NCBI RefSeq assembly: GCF_028640845.1
Contig: NC_080543.1
Span: 7,850,959-7,914,958 of the forward strand
Origin: Ahaetulla prasina
Lineage: Eukaryota > Chordata > Lepidosauria > Squamata > Colubridae
Direction of reading: 5' to 3'
Length of the DNA stretch: 64,000 bases
Part shown: in pieces, positions 20,635 to 31,084 of the stretch
Numbering within the stretch: position 1 is the stretch's first letter
Layout: every line of letters begins with the position of its first letter
Made by a program: the position numbers and the translations under genes
The notes under the pieces: model-generated
The model's database searches: none
The model's input: the letters and a program-made list of their open reading frames with translations, nothing else
Told to the model about the DNA's origin: nothing

Positions 20635-21479
20635 GCTTCAGCTTCGTGCTTCTGGGAGCAATGTGTGATCGCAGCTGTTTCTTCCTTTTAACTGCTAGTG
20701 GGGGTTTGAACTGATTGGGTGGGAGCTTGGCTGTGCTCTGATTGGATGGGGGTTTTTCTGTGCTCTGATTGGCTGGGGGTGTGTCCTGTGTTGGTGGGGG
20801 CTTGGTTGTGCTCAGTCTAGTCTGTGCTGCAGGGGGATTTGAGCTGGTGAGCTGCATAGCTGTTGTTTGGCTTTGTGGTCGTGCTACATCTTCATAGTGG
20901 GTGTCAGTCTGCTGCATGAATGGATTGGAGGGGTTTGAAATGGCTAATGTTGCAGCTGCGGTCTGGCTTCTGGTCCTTGGTCGTGCTTCATGATCAGTGT
21001 GGGTTTGGGTCTGCTTTCTGGGTGGATGTGCGGTGGTGACATCCTGTGTGGACCTTGTGAGTGTGGGTCTGGTGTCATTCCTCGTGTTAGGGACTCGTTT
21101 GTCAATAAGGGCGGGTTTCCAAATGGCTGGTAGGCGGGAGGTGTCATCTCGTTTGTTCATGCTGTGTGGGCATTTTTCTATCTCAATGGCTTCTCTGATT
21201 ATTCTGTTGTTAAAGTGTTCAGTTTTGGTGATAGTTCTGGTCTTTTTAAAGTCAATATCATGTCCTGTGACTTTAAAGTGTTGGATGAGGGAAGAAGTTG
21301 GTTCCTCTTTTTTGAATGAGTTCTTGTGTTCTTCAATGCGTGCACTTATTCTTCTGTTGGTTTGTCCAATGTATGTGGTGGGGCAGGCGGTGCATGGGAT
21401 TTCATATACTCCTTGATTTTCTAACTCAATTTTGTCTTTGGGGTTTCTTAGGATGGTGGATATTTTTCTGTTTGTGCAG
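20618..21479 (-). CDS. GIY-YIG endonuclease domain of a Penelope-like element (partial)
   Basis: The minus strand is open for about 287 codons up to the stop at 20618-20620. N-terminal part: [20 protein letters not shown], giving the GVY and YIG motifs about 10 residues apart, then [13 protein letters not shown] (Arg and His of the active-site helix) and a Glu-rich [14 protein letters not shown] segment; the last 110 residues are low-complexity, Thr/Gln/Pro-rich. This arrangement (RT then C-terminal GIY-YIG) is typical of Penelope-like elements, where the nuclease nicks target DNA. There is no start codon: the RT half is missing, so it is a 5'-truncated copy, not a functional gene. Absence of stops suggests a fairly recent insertion. 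Confidence 0.85.
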
Positions 21480-21480
21480 A

Positions 21481-21599
<119 letters not shown>

Positions 21600-21604
21600 C
21601 AAAT

Positions 21605-22614
21605 AATCTGTTAAGATCCATCTGTTAAGCTACTGAAGTTCGCAGATGACACAACAGTGATTGGTCTCATTCGAGACAATGACGAATCCGCATATAGACG
21701 AGAGGTCGAACAACTAGCCTTGTGGTGCAACCAAAACAATCTGGAACTGAACACACTCAAAACCGTAGAAATGGTGGTAGACTTTAGGAAAAACCCTTCC
21801 ATACTTCCACCTCTCACAATACTTGACAACACAGTATCAACAGTAGAAACCTTCAAATTTCTGGGTTCTATCATATCGCAAGATCTCAAATGGACAGCTA
21901 ACATCAAAAACATCATTAAAAAAGGACAACAAAGAATGTTCTTTCTGCGCCAACTCAGTAAGCTCAAACTGCCCAAGGAGCTGCTGATCCAATTCTACAG
22001 AGGAATTATTGAGTCTGTCATTTGCACCTCTATAACTGTCTGGTTCGGTTCTGCAACCCAACAAGAAAAACACAGACTTCAGAGGATAATTAGAACTGCA
22101 GAAAAATAATTGCTACCAACTTGCCTTCCATTGAGGACCTGTATACTGCACGAATCAAGAAGAGGGCCGTGAAAATATTTGCAGATCCCTCGCATCCTGG
22201 ACATAAACTGTTTCAACTCCTACCCTCAAAACGACGCTATAGAGCACTGCACACCAGAACAACTAGACACAAGAACAGTTTTTTCCCGAAGGCCATCACT
22301 CTGCTAAACAAATAATTCCCTCAACACTGTCAGACTATTTACTGAATCTGCACTACTATTAATCGTTTCATAGTTCCCATCACCAATCTCTTTCCACTTA
22401 TGACTGTATGACTATAACTTGTTGCTGGCAATCCTTATGATTTATATTGATATATTGATCATCAATTGTGTTGTAAATGTTGTACCTTGATGAACGTATC
22501 TTTTCTTTTATGTACACTGAGAGCATATGCACCAAGACAAATTCCTTGTGTGTCCAATCACACTTGGCCAATAAAATTCTATTCTATTCTATTCTATTCT
22601 ATTCTATTCTAAGA
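21605..22614 (+). mobile_element. Rex1/Babar-type LINE, 3' part, with (TTCTA)n tail
   Basis: About 1 kb, nearly identical to 44990-45975 and (3' half) 49156-49640. 3' UTR includes gtgtccaatcacacttggcc and aataaaattctattc, passing into seven to eight TTCTA units. Confidence 0.88.
21621..22315 (+). pseudogene. Rex1-type LINE reverse transcriptase C-terminal half
   Basis: Reads KLLKFADDTTVIGLIRDNDE (catalytic FADD), LALWCNQNNLELNTLKT, FKFLGSIISQDLKW, SVICTSITVWFGSA and, in a second frame from about 22105, IEDLYTARIKKRAVKIFADPSHPG and HKNSFFPKAITLLNK. This order matches Rex1/Babar-like LINEs of the CR1 group. One A missing from the run at 22102-22107 (six A in the 45.5-kb copy) shifts the frame; RT palm N-terminal motifs are truncated away. 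Confidence 0.85.
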
Positions 22615-22942
22615 AATAAACATTGTTCTCTTTCAGGCTCATCTCTGGCTCAGATTTTGTTTTGTTGTATTTATCTCAAAGGCAGCACATGCCATGACAC
22701 CTTATTTTAAAGGGGAAGCACATTAAATGTGTGCTTCCCGGATCGAATTATGTAAATAAACAAATGGTGACTGTAGCCGGTAAAAACAAACAAACAAACA
22801 GCTCTTTCCCGAAATTGCATGCCGCACAGTATGACACAATTCATATTGAAAGTCCTCTTTATTCAGCATTTATTGCAGAAAACTTAAATACCAACACTCT
22901 AGAACAACAACATCAGAGAGGTTGAAAGTGATGCCTCTAAAC

Positions 22943-23178
22943 CAGTGGTGAAATCCAACATTTTTTAATTACCGGTTCTGTGGGTGTGGCTTGGTGGGTG
23001 TGGGTGGCTTGGTGGGTGTGGCTTGGTGGGCGTAGCAGGAGAAAGATACTGCAAAATCTCCATTCCCACCCGACTCTGGGGCCAGCCAGAAGGTGGTATT
23101 TGCCGGTTCTCCGAACTACTCAAAATTTCCGCTACCGGTTCTCCAGAACCTGTCAGAACCTGCTGGATTTCACCCCTG
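22943..23178. mobile_element. hAT-type MITE with perfect 8-bp target duplication
   Basis: 236 bp between CAGTGGTGAAATCC and GGATTTCACCCCTG, flanked by CTCTAAAC at 22935-22942 and 23179-23186. The 8-bp duplication fixes the superfamily as hAT. Interior has cggttctccgaactactcaa and CACCAAGCC-type blocks. Confidence 0.95.
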
Positions 23179-23312
23179 CTCTAAACCCAAGGTTTTGCTC
23201 CAAAATGTGAAAAACCCAAGACATGCAAAAAGCTGCGCTTATCCAGCCTTTTCCCCATGGAGTTCATCCATCAATGCAAGCAAAGTCAATTCTGGGTTGG
23301 AACAAGTTAAAG

Positions 23313-23447
23313 CAGGGGTCTCCAACCTTGGTCCCTTTAAGACTTGTGGACTTCAACTCCCAGAGTTCCTCAGCCAGCTTTGCTGGCTGAGGGACTCTGG
23401 GAGTTGAAGTCCACAAGTCTTAAAGGGACCAAGGTTGGACACCCCTG
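23313..23447. mobile_element. Palindromic hAT-type MITE (135 bp)
   Basis: Nearly perfect inverted repeat (caggggtctccaaccttgg ... ccaaggttggacacccctg) that folds end to end around ccagctttgctgg. Flanked by AGTTAAAG / AATTAAAG (7 of 8). Same family as 33219-33353 and 63949-64000. Confidence 0.93.
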
Positions 23448-23459
23448 AATTAAAGGATG

Positions 23460-23461
<2 letters not shown>

Positions 23462-23496
<35 letters not shown>
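23462..23496. repeat. (AATC)n microsatellite
   Basis: About nine aatc units next to a CR1 3' end. Confidence 0.95.
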
Positions 23497-23497
<1 letters not shown>

Positions 23498-23499
<2 letters not shown>

Positions 23500-24490
23500 A
23501 GAGATGGGAGGGACCTTGGAGGTCTTCAAGTCCAACTTCTCACTCAAACAGGACACCCTGTACCATTTCAGGCAACTAGTTGTCCAATTTCATCTTAAAA
23601 ACTTCCAGTGATGAAAGAACCCACAACGTCTGAAGGCAATCACTTCCACTGGTTAATTGTCCTCACTGTTAGGAAGTTTCTCCTTAATTCCAGGTTGCTT
23701 CTCTCCTTGATGAGTTTCCATCCACTGTTTCTTTTTTTTGTCTTCTGGTGCTTTGGAAAATAAATTGACCCTCCTTCTTCTTTTTGGCAGCCCCTCACAT
23801 ACTGGACTGCAAGGCGAACAAACAAGTCAGTCCTAGAGGAGATCAACCCTGGCTGCTCTTTAGAAGGCCAGATCCTGAAGATGAAACTGAAATACTTTGG
23901 CCACCTAATGAGAAGGAAGGACTCACTGGAGAAGAGCCTAATGCTGGGAACGATGGAGGGCAAAAGAAGAAGGGGACGACAGAGAAGGAGGTGGCTGGAA
24001 TGGAGTCACTGAAGCAGTCGGCGTGAGCTTAAATGGATTTCAGGGGATGGTAGAGGACAGGAAGGCCTGGAGGAATGTTGTCCATGGGGTTGCGATGGGT
24101 CGGACACAACTTCGCAACTAACAACACATACTGGAATACTGCTATCATGTCATCCCTAGTCCTTCTTTTCTTTAGACTGTTCATATCCAATTCCTGTAAC
24201 CGTTATTCATATGTGTTGGTTGTTTTGTTTTTTTTTGTCTCCAGGCCTTTAATCACTTTAGTGGCTCTTCTTTGCACTGTTCACAAAGTCTCAACTTCTT
24301 TTTTGTAGTGCGGGGACCAAAACTGGACGCAGTATTCCAGGTGCGGCCTTACTAAGGCTTTATAAAGCGGTACTAAGACTTCACGTGATTTTGATACTAT
24401 GTCTCTGTTTATACAACCAAGGACTATATTAGCTTTTTTGGCTGTTGCCACACACCGCTGGCTCAAATTCAAGCGATTGTCCACTAATAC
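23498..24490 (-). mobile_element. CR1 LINE, split by a BovB insertion
   Basis: Minus strand: CR1 3' UTR (23500-23600), C-terminus to 23806, interruption by BovB, then the upstream part 24126-24490 ([21 protein letters not shown], split as [13 protein letters not shown] / [13 protein letters not shown]). CR1 sequence resumes exactly across the BovB with an 11-bp repeated CACATACTGGA. Frames degraded; a gttttgtttttt insertion lies at about 24223. Confidence 0.9.
23807..24124 (+). mobile_element. BovB LINE 3' end inserted in CR1
   Basis: C-terminal coding and 3' UTR of BovB (ggccagatcctgaagatgaa, ggggacgacagagaagg, gggtcggacacaacttcgca), flanked by CACATACTGGA at 23796-23806 and 24125-24135. 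One extra base near 23993 breaks the frame. Close relative of 11242-11480. Confidence 0.92.
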
Positions 24491-24659
24491 ATTTTCTCTA
24501 AGACTTTATCTTCAGAATAACAAGGCAAGTGAAAATGAGACCATCCACCTCTTGCCAAATTTCTGTGATATGCTTCATTTATTTATACCCTGCCTTAATT
24601 ATTTTTTAAAATAATTCAAGTGGGTGAACATGTTCAATGCACCACAAGTGCTTTCTTTC

Positions 24660-24780
24660 AAGAGGCAGCTGGACTTTCTAGTTTTTCTGTGAAGGCATTT
24701 CACTTCTCATCCAAGAAGCTTCTTCAGCTCTGAAGCGGGGGAGATAACCATGGCACAACCATGACCTGAAAGACTGAAAA
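24660..24780 (-). mobile_element. Repeat with hammerhead-like motif (gcttctt family)
   Basis: Minus strand has CTGAAGA (24721-24727), A, stem GCTTCT, loop TGGATG, stem AGAAGT, then GAAATGC (24695-24701). Same family as 44420-44580 and the halves at 40060 and 43946. The flank aggcagctggactttct is also shared. Confidence 0.6.
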
Positions 24781-24799
24781 TCTCCATAGATATGTTCAA

Positions 24800-25575
24800 T
24801 GCACCTTCTTTTTCCTATCCAACAACAACCATGTGAGGTGAGTAGGGGTGAGTGAGAATGACTGGTCCAAGGTCAGCCAACTGGCTTTCAGGTCTAAGGT
24901 CGGACTAGAACTTACCATCTCCTGGTAATTGTCCTAAAGTAATCTAGCTGGCTTTCTGGTCGAAGGAGGGACTAGAACTCATTGTCTCCTGGTCATTGGC
25001 CAAAGCCACCCAGATAGCTTTCATTTCTAAGGAAGAACTAGAACTCACACGCTCCTGGTGATTGGCTGAAAGTCATCCAGCTAGCTTGCATGCTTAAGGT
25101 GGGACTAGAACTTACATGCTCCTGGTGATTGGCCCAAAGTCATCCAGCTGGCTTGCATGCTTAAGGTGGGACTAGAACTTACATGCTCCTGGTGATTGGC
25201 TCAAAGTCACCCAGTCGGCTTTCATGCCTAAAGTGGGATTAAAACTCAAAATTCTCCTGCTTCCTAGCCTGATGTCTTAATCATTAGACCAGAGGTTGGC
25301 AACCTTAAACACTCAAAGAGCCACAAAGGTCCTAACCAGAAGCCCCCCCGTTCAATTCTGGAGCCAACCCGAAGTCCAGTTTCCTCACCATAGAGTCTCC
25401 TCCTAGCATGGCGTCCTTTTTCCTCTACCTGTCCTAATGGAAAGCCCTATCAATTGGGGAACTGACTGGTGACAGGGAGCCGAAGCAGAGGGATGAAAGA
25501 GCCACATGCAACTCCAGAGCCACATGCGGCTCCAGAGCCACAGGTTGCCGACTCCTGCACTAGACCAAACTGGCT
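24800..25575 (-). mobile_element. tRNA-derived (MIR/CORE-like) SINE with tandemly amplified segment, split by a MITE
   Basis: Minus strand starts with a tRNA-like head (ggtctaatgattaagacatc) and the cell-type B box gagttctagtc; a roughly 63-bp unit (cctggtgattggctcaaagt, gggactagaactyac) is repeated about six times from 24855 to 25255. The MITE at 25290-25557 interrupts the head; taga/ccaaactggctc continues after it. Same SINE fragment at 56075-56212. Confidence 0.75.
25290..25557. mobile_element. hAT-type MITE in SINE
   Basis: 268 bp from CAGAGGTTGGCAACC to GGTTGCCGACTCCTG; target duplication CATTAGAC / CACTAGAC (7 of 8). Interior repeats gagccacatgcaactcca / gagccacatgcggctcca. 25576-25940 after it has no feature I recognise. 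Confidence 0.93.
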
Positions 25576-25944
25576 CCAAATGAGAGCCCTGATTGATTAT
25601 AAAACCCCATTCTATTTTTAATTGGAAAGTGAACTAGCATGAAACTGTATTTCTGTGTATTTTACTTTGTCTCTTGCTAAGTAAACTTGTATAAATTTGC
25701 ATGTTAAGGCAGTTGTATTTCGGGAGGAGGAAGGGGGTGGGAAGCAGCCGCAGACATGAGGCCTGATCAGAATTTCATTAAGCTACTTCACAGTTCATCT
25801 TCTGCATGCTGAAGTGTTTCAATAGAATAGATTAGTTTCGTAACCAAAGGTTGCTGCAGTTCCTTAGTGTGAATTTTTAAACAGCTTCAAAATAAAACTC
25901 AAAACAGGAAATAATGATGGATGGGACGGCAATGTTATGTATTA

Positions 25945-26444
25945 CCGTATTTTTCGGAGTATAAGACGCTCTGGACTAAAAGACGCACCTACCTTTTTTG
26001 GTAAGGAAAACAAGAAAAAGAAATCTGCCTCTGCCTCCCAGCAATTTTGCCTCGTTGCAGCAAACAGCAAACAGCCTGCTTTACTTTCATTTTCGTTTTC
26101 AGCATAGCTTGATTAGCACAAGAAGAACAAATCTGCTCCCAGCAATTTACCTCCTTGCAGCAAGCAGCAGAGGCCCGCACAGCAATAGGCCATGGCAATC
26201 CCTGCAGCCTGAAACAGCTGAGGGTCAGGAGGCTGATCCAACTGACAATCAACTAATTAGGCTGTGCTGAAGCTGAAATGGGCTGTTTGCTGCAAGGAGG
26301 TAAATTGCTGGGAGGCAGAAGGGTGCCAGTGGGTGGGGGCCAGTGGGTGGGCGGGGCTACGTTCGGTGTATAAGACGCACCTAAATTTTCACCCCCTTTT
26401 TTTGGGGGGGGGGGAAGGTGCGTCTTATACTCCGAAAAATACGG
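25945..26444. mobile_element. 500-bp MITE with TA target site
   Basis: Inverted termini CCGTATTTTTCGGAGTATAA and its complement ttatactccgaaaaatacgg, flanked by TA on both sides (25943-25944, 26445-26446). Subterminal gacgcacct repeats. Interior contains two inverted copies of a cagcaaacagcc-type block. TA duplication suggests Tc1/mariner. Confidence 0.9.
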
Positions 26445-26529
26445 TAACTAAATAATTCTATACTGAAAGATGATGAATTGTTATATAATTGCTAAATAAT
26501 TGCATAACATCGGATCAGATATTTGGAGG

Positions 26530-27410
26530 ACGAGACTCTGCCAAGGAAACCAGGCAGGATAAGAAGCAACGGATGGAAACTGATCAAGGGGAAAACCAAC
26601 CTGCCTGAAACTAAGGAGGAATCTCCTGACAGTGAGAATAATTCACCAGTGGAACTACTTGCCTCCAGAAGTTATAAATGCTCCATTACTGGAAATTCTT
26701 AAGAAGAGATTGGACAATCGTTTGCCCTAAAATGGTACTGTTGTGACCCAGGCCCAAGTAGGTAGTAGGAAATGCAGTCAGTGTAAAAACAAACTTTATT
26801 GCAACAGCTGAGAATTAATTCATTCTCAGCGTAGTCCAACTAAATTAAAGCAAATTCCTTCCAACACAATTACTCATCCTATCACCAACCTTGGTCCAAT
26901 TAGGCAAACTGCCAAAGGCCTTTCTTGGCAAAAGTTCAGAAGACACTGATACGAAACAAATGCAACAAGACAAAACGATCAATGTTGTTTTCCGGCAAAG
27001 AGCCCAAATGCCGTTGCTGGTCTTTTAAGCCTTATGGGCCAATCATCTCTTGGCCCTACTCCCGAGTCATCCTCTTTGCTTGAGCTGCTCTTGCCTTCTG
27101 GCAGCTCTTCTCATGTGTGCATTAGGAACAGGCTCCTCCTGTTCCTCTGCCTCACTCTTGTCAGCCTCTGGGGGTTCTGGAGTCTGCACCTCACTTCGCG
27201 ATGGCCCTGGCCCCACCTCAGTCTCCGACACAGAGCCCTCATCCAGGTCTTCCCCAGCCTCCAGGATTGGCCCATGTTCTTCCTCATCCTCATCACTGTC
27301 CAACTCCATTGCCAGTTCCGCAGGCTGCTGGTGGACCACAACAGGTACAATGGTTTCTTGCCAGAACAGTGGATTGGATTAGGAGACCAGCTTTGTTATT
27401 TTGTTATTGT
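26530..27410 (+). mobile_element. CR1 LINE 3' end, split by a family A LTR
   Basis: 26530-26738 is CR1 C-terminus and 3' UTR (ggatggaaactgatcaagg, ttgcctccagaagtt), ending ...aaaatggtac; CR1 3' UTR continues raggedly after 27344. Degraded frame. Confidence 0.75.
26739..27343 (-). mobile_element. Solo LTR, family A, intact ends
   Basis: 605 bp, TGTTGTGAC to CACAACA, with perfect 5-bp target duplication GGTAC (26734-26738, 27344-27348). Minus strand U3 frame: ELDSDEDEEEHGPILEAGED, PEADKSEAEEQEEPVP, RRAARRQEQLKQRG. (GT)n follows at about 27458-27478. Confidence 0.94.
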
Positions 27411-27647
27411 GTTAATCCTGGGACATGGGCTAGACTGGGAAGTGGTGTTTGTGCAAATGTGTGTGTGTGTGTGTGTCTTTGTGTGTTTCAGCATTTTCCT
27501 CTTCTGCTGGGAATGGTGGATGAAAAAAAGAATAGGATGACCATCTTCAAGGTGGACGGACTCATTTATAGTGGAAATAGTATGTTCCCAAAAGCATGAA
27601 GCAGACTCCTTGTCCTGACAAAAACCCCTTTTTATTAAAAAAAAAAC

Positions 27648-28070
27648 CCCACACTTGGAATACTGCATTCAGTTTTGGTCTCCACAATGTAAAAAAGAAG
27701 TTGAGATTCTAGAAAGAGTGCAGAGAAGAGCAACAAAGATGATTAGGGGACTGGAGGCTAAAATATATGAAGAACAGTTGCAGGAACTTGGTATGCCTAG
27801 TTTAATAAAAAGAAGGACTAGGGGAGACACGATAGCAGTGTTCCAATATCTCAGGGGTTGCCACAAAGAAGAGGGAGTCGTGCTGTTCTCCAAAGCACCT
27901 GAGGGTAGAGCAAGAAGCAATGGGTGGAAACTAATCAAGGAAAGAAGCAACTTAGAACTAAGGAGAAATTTCCTGACAGTGAGAACAATTAATAAGCGGA
28001 ATGACTTGCCTGCAGAAGTTGTGAATGCTCTAACACTGGAAATTTTTAAGAAAATGTTGACCTCTCAGAT
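27648..28070 (+). mobile_element. CR1 LINE C-terminus, open frame, truncated both ends
   Basis: An uninterrupted frame reads [70 protein letters not shown] and ALTLEIFKKML, the CR1 order. It is cut at the penultimate codons by a family D LTR-like segment, so lacks the 3' UTR. Confidence 0.88.
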
Positions 28071-28178
28071 TTGGGTTTTCCCAGATGTGCCAGATTATCT
28101 ATTCTAGTAAATAGAACTTTGAAAAATGCTTGCTTCAGAGTTTTTATTGGGAGTTGGGGTTTTTCTGGAACTCTGACA
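28071..28178 (+). mobile_element. Family D LTR-like 3' end
   Basis: Shares tttgggttttcccagatgtg and a terminal ctctgaca with 10000-10324. Only the 3' part. Confidence 0.45.
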
Positions 28179-28466
28179 CCTGTGGCCTTACTCCCAAGTT
28201 GACCCTTGTTCTTTACCTTTTCCATTCATCTGGCAACTTTGCTCATGTGCATGCTGGGAACAGGCTCCAGCTGTTCATCTGCCTCACTGATGTCTGACTC
28301 CGAAGGCAGCTGATAACTGGCATACGGCCCTGGCCCCCTCTCTGCCTCTGATGCAGATCCCTCATCAGAGTCTTCTCCAGACTCCAGGACTGGCCCATGT
28401 TCCTTCCCAACCTCCTCGCTGTCCAAATCTGCTGCCAGCTCCACTGGCCGCTGGCAGGCCACAACA
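28179..28466 (-). mobile_element. Family B LTR, U3 part
   Basis: Minus strand opens TGTTGTGGCCTGCCAGCG and keeps the U3 frame (LDSEEVGKEHGPVLESGED, SEADEQLEPVP). Truncated after the frame; R/U5 missing. Confidence 0.8.
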
Positions 28467-28619
28467 TGGAGGCACTCTTGGGAGATGTAAAAGAGCAGGT
28501 TAAGGATAGATCACCTGGGAGAGAAATCTATCTATGGACTTCTGGAAGAAGAAAGGGCAGACTGAAGACAGTTCCACTAAATGTGAAGCGGCCAAAAATG
28601 AAAGAGTCAAGCAAGTAGC

Positions 28620-28835
28620 AACAGCAATAACACTTTGACTTATATACCGCTGCATAGAACTTTACAGCACTCTCTGAACAGTTTACTATGTCAGCATATC
28701 TAGGTCCTCATTTTACCGACCTCAGAAGGATGGAAGGCTGAGTCAACCATAAGCCAGTCAGGCTTGAACTGCTGGCTGTGGACAGAGTTTGCCTGCATTA
28801 TTGCATTCTAACTGCTGCGCCAACACAGTTCTTTA
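28620..28835 (-). mobile_element. tRNA-derived SINE
   Basis: Minus strand: tRNA-like head (gcgcagcagttagaatgcaa) with B box-like gcagttcaagcctgact, body ctcagccttccatccttct and 3' part ctgtaaagttctatgcagcg / gtatataagtc. Same family as 61954-62150. Confidence 0.75.
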
Positions 28836-28918
28836 ACAATTTTGCTCTGGACAAAGAGAGGACTTGAGGTCACCCACCAGGGTTCCAGGCAGCCGCTTCT
28901 CTTGGGTTTAGAACTATG

Positions 28919-29474
28919 TGTTGTGGACCATCAGCAGCATATAGGGCTGGCAACGGAGTTGGACAGCGATGAGGCTCAGGTGGGGCTAGGGCCATCGGGG
29001 AGTGATGTGCGGACTCCGGAGCCTCCAGAGACTGATAGTACTGAGCAGAGAAACAGGAGGAGCCTGTTCCTAATGCACGCATGAGAAGAGCTGCCAGAAG
29101 GCAAGAGCAGCTCAAGCAGAGAGGACAACTTGGGAGTAGGGCCAAGAGATGATTGGCCCCTCCCATAAGGCTTAAGACAGACCAGCACCGGTGTTTCAGC
29201 TTTGCCGGAAAACAACATTGTAGCTGCATCTTCTGCTTCGTCCTCTGCTTCGTGTACGTCTTTGTTTTTGTGGCTTCTGGATGTTTGCCAGGAAAGGCTT
29301 TTAGCAGTTCGCCTAATTGGACTAAGGTTTGTGAGATAACTGAGGAATTTGTGTTGGGAGGCATTTGTTTTACTTTGAGTTGAACAACGCTGGGAATTCA
29401 GTTGTTCGAATAAACTTCGTTTGTTTTTCCATGGACTAAGTTTATTACTACCTACTTGGGTCTGGGTCACAACA
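28919..29474 (+). mobile_element. Solo LTR, family A
   Basis: 556 bp, TGTTGTGG to CACAACA; flanks CTATG / GTATG (4 of 5). U3 frame is broken by a one-base loss (actgagcagagaaacagg) near 29042. AATAAA at about 29408. Confidence 0.9.
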
Positions 29475-29505
29475 GTATGCATTAAAGTGTGTGTATACTG
29501 TGTTT

Positions 29506-29662
29506 CAGGGGTGGCATTCACTTACCTTCGCTACCCATTCACAAATGTAAGTGCGCTCTCATGCGCCACCTCTCATGCGCAGAGCATCAAAAATGGGACG
29601 TGATGACATCTGGGCGAGTGGGTTTGCTCAAACCAGATAGAACTGGCTGAATACCACCACTG
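29506..29662. mobile_element. hAT-type MITE, 'tattcag' family
   Basis: 157 bp CAGGGGTGGCATTCAC to GCTGAATACCACCACTG; target duplication CTGTGTTT / CTGTATTT (7 of 8). Same family as 51035-51246. 29663-30010 holds nothing I recognise. Confidence 0.9.
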
Positions 29663-30011
29663 CTGTATTTGCAGAAATAGCTTACAAAACTCATCTGCAA
29701 ATATTTGAAATGAAACGAAAACGGAGGGCCAAAATTAAATTGCAAAAACTTCTCTGCCTTACTTTTCTTCTGGTTTGGAAACTCACCAATATTTCAAACA
29801 AGCTTTCCTCTGGGACAACATCTTCCAAACTAGAAGCATCCTATTTCAGCTTCAGGTTTTTTTAAAAAAAAATAATAATTAAAGAAAAGTATCAGGTATA
29901 GAGGCCTGTAATTCATCTTGTCAGCCGATGATGGGATATTAATAGATGGAGTCTCATGTTCTCACCCGACCCAGCCAAAAAAAAGGGGGACACCTGTGTC
30001 CTGAACCCATT

Positions 30012-30380
30012 GCACAGGTAAATAAAGGTAAAGGTTCCCCTCGCACATCTGTGCTAGTCGTTCCCAACTCTAGGGGGCAGTGCTCATCTCCGTTTCAAAG
30101 CCGAAGAGCCAGCGCTGTCCGAAGACGTCTCCGTGGTCATGCCAAAGGCGCACTTAACGCTGTTCCCTTCCCACCAAAGGTGGTCCCTATTTTTCTATGT
30201 GCTTTCGAACTGCTAGGTTGGCATTTTTTTACCTGCTTTCGAGCTGCTAAGTTGGCACAAGCTGGGACAAGTAACGGGAGCTCACCCCGTTACACGGCAC
30301 TTAGGGATTTGAACCACCGAACTGCCTACCTTTCTATTGACAAGCTCAGCATCTTAGTCACTGAACCACCACAGATCAGG
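30012..30380 (-). mobile_element. tRNA-derived SINE, Sauria-like
   Basis: Minus strand: head gtggttcagtgactaagatg (A box) and cggtggttcaaatccctaa (B box), body ggtgagctcccgttacttg and 3' end ggggaacctttacctttatt, an ACCTTT-type tail expected for BovB-mobilised squamate SINEs. Internal deletion and small duplication of gctttcgaactgctaggttg. Confidence 0.8.
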
Positions 30381-30424
30381 CACAATTATAGTCAAAACCT
30401 GTGCTCATCACTTATCATTCTGTG

Positions 30425-30960
30425 GACATTAAATATTTAGCGCACATGCTCAGAAATATTATAGGTGGAAACACGAAAACAGTGAAATACATTTTCCCTT
30501 CAACGCTCCCACAGTAAAGAAAAGATGACAGGGAAACCATTTGCCAGCCTCTCGAAGATATCCTTGTGGCACCGAAACAGAAGGATCTGTTTATCTAGGA
30601 TTTCTCACTATAATTAGTATTTCTGGGCTATTTCACTGGGACACACGCAAAGCAATTAGCTTTGCCAATTAAGCCTTGTTAAATAACCCAACTCCAAAGA
30701 GAGGTGCCCTCCCCCCCCCCGCTTCTCCTATTTTAGCCACTTTAAATAATGATTGTTACTACACATTTCGAAATAGCAATTCCCAACTAGCGTATTCAGA
30801 ACTATTTTAAAGCATGGTTCACACATGCAGATTTATCATTCTCCGTGGCCTGCATCATTTCAGGCTTCAAGAAGTTGAGGAAAAGGAAGACCATGAATGT
30901 TTGATTTCAGTGTGCACGCAGAAACATACAAACAGATAAAAGAGAGTTGGGAGATCCTTG
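30425..30960. other. Unique island, candidate conserved non-coding element
   Basis: No repeats. Dense homeodomain-type ATTA/TAAT words (gcaaagcaattagctttgcc is itself a near palindrome at 30648-30667; ccaattaagccttgttaaat). No coding signal. Confidence 0.4.
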
Positions 30961-31084
30961 GTGATCCCTGAGCTTGGTGGTTTCCTCACAGACATCTCAT
31001 TCCCAAACTAGACAATGTCATCAGTGCTAGAAGGGAGCGGGGTTTTCTCTCATTTTATATATATTTTATGTAATGCCAAGACAT

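Noticed and set aside
20997..21416. 139-codon plus-strand frame rich in Cys and Val
   Set aside because: Antisense of the Penelope-like GIY-YIG frame.
23313..23447. Possible microRNA-like hairpin
   Set aside because: Perfect palindrome with an 8-bp target duplication and paralogues at 33219 and 63949 identifies a MITE; could still be transcribed but there is no evidence.
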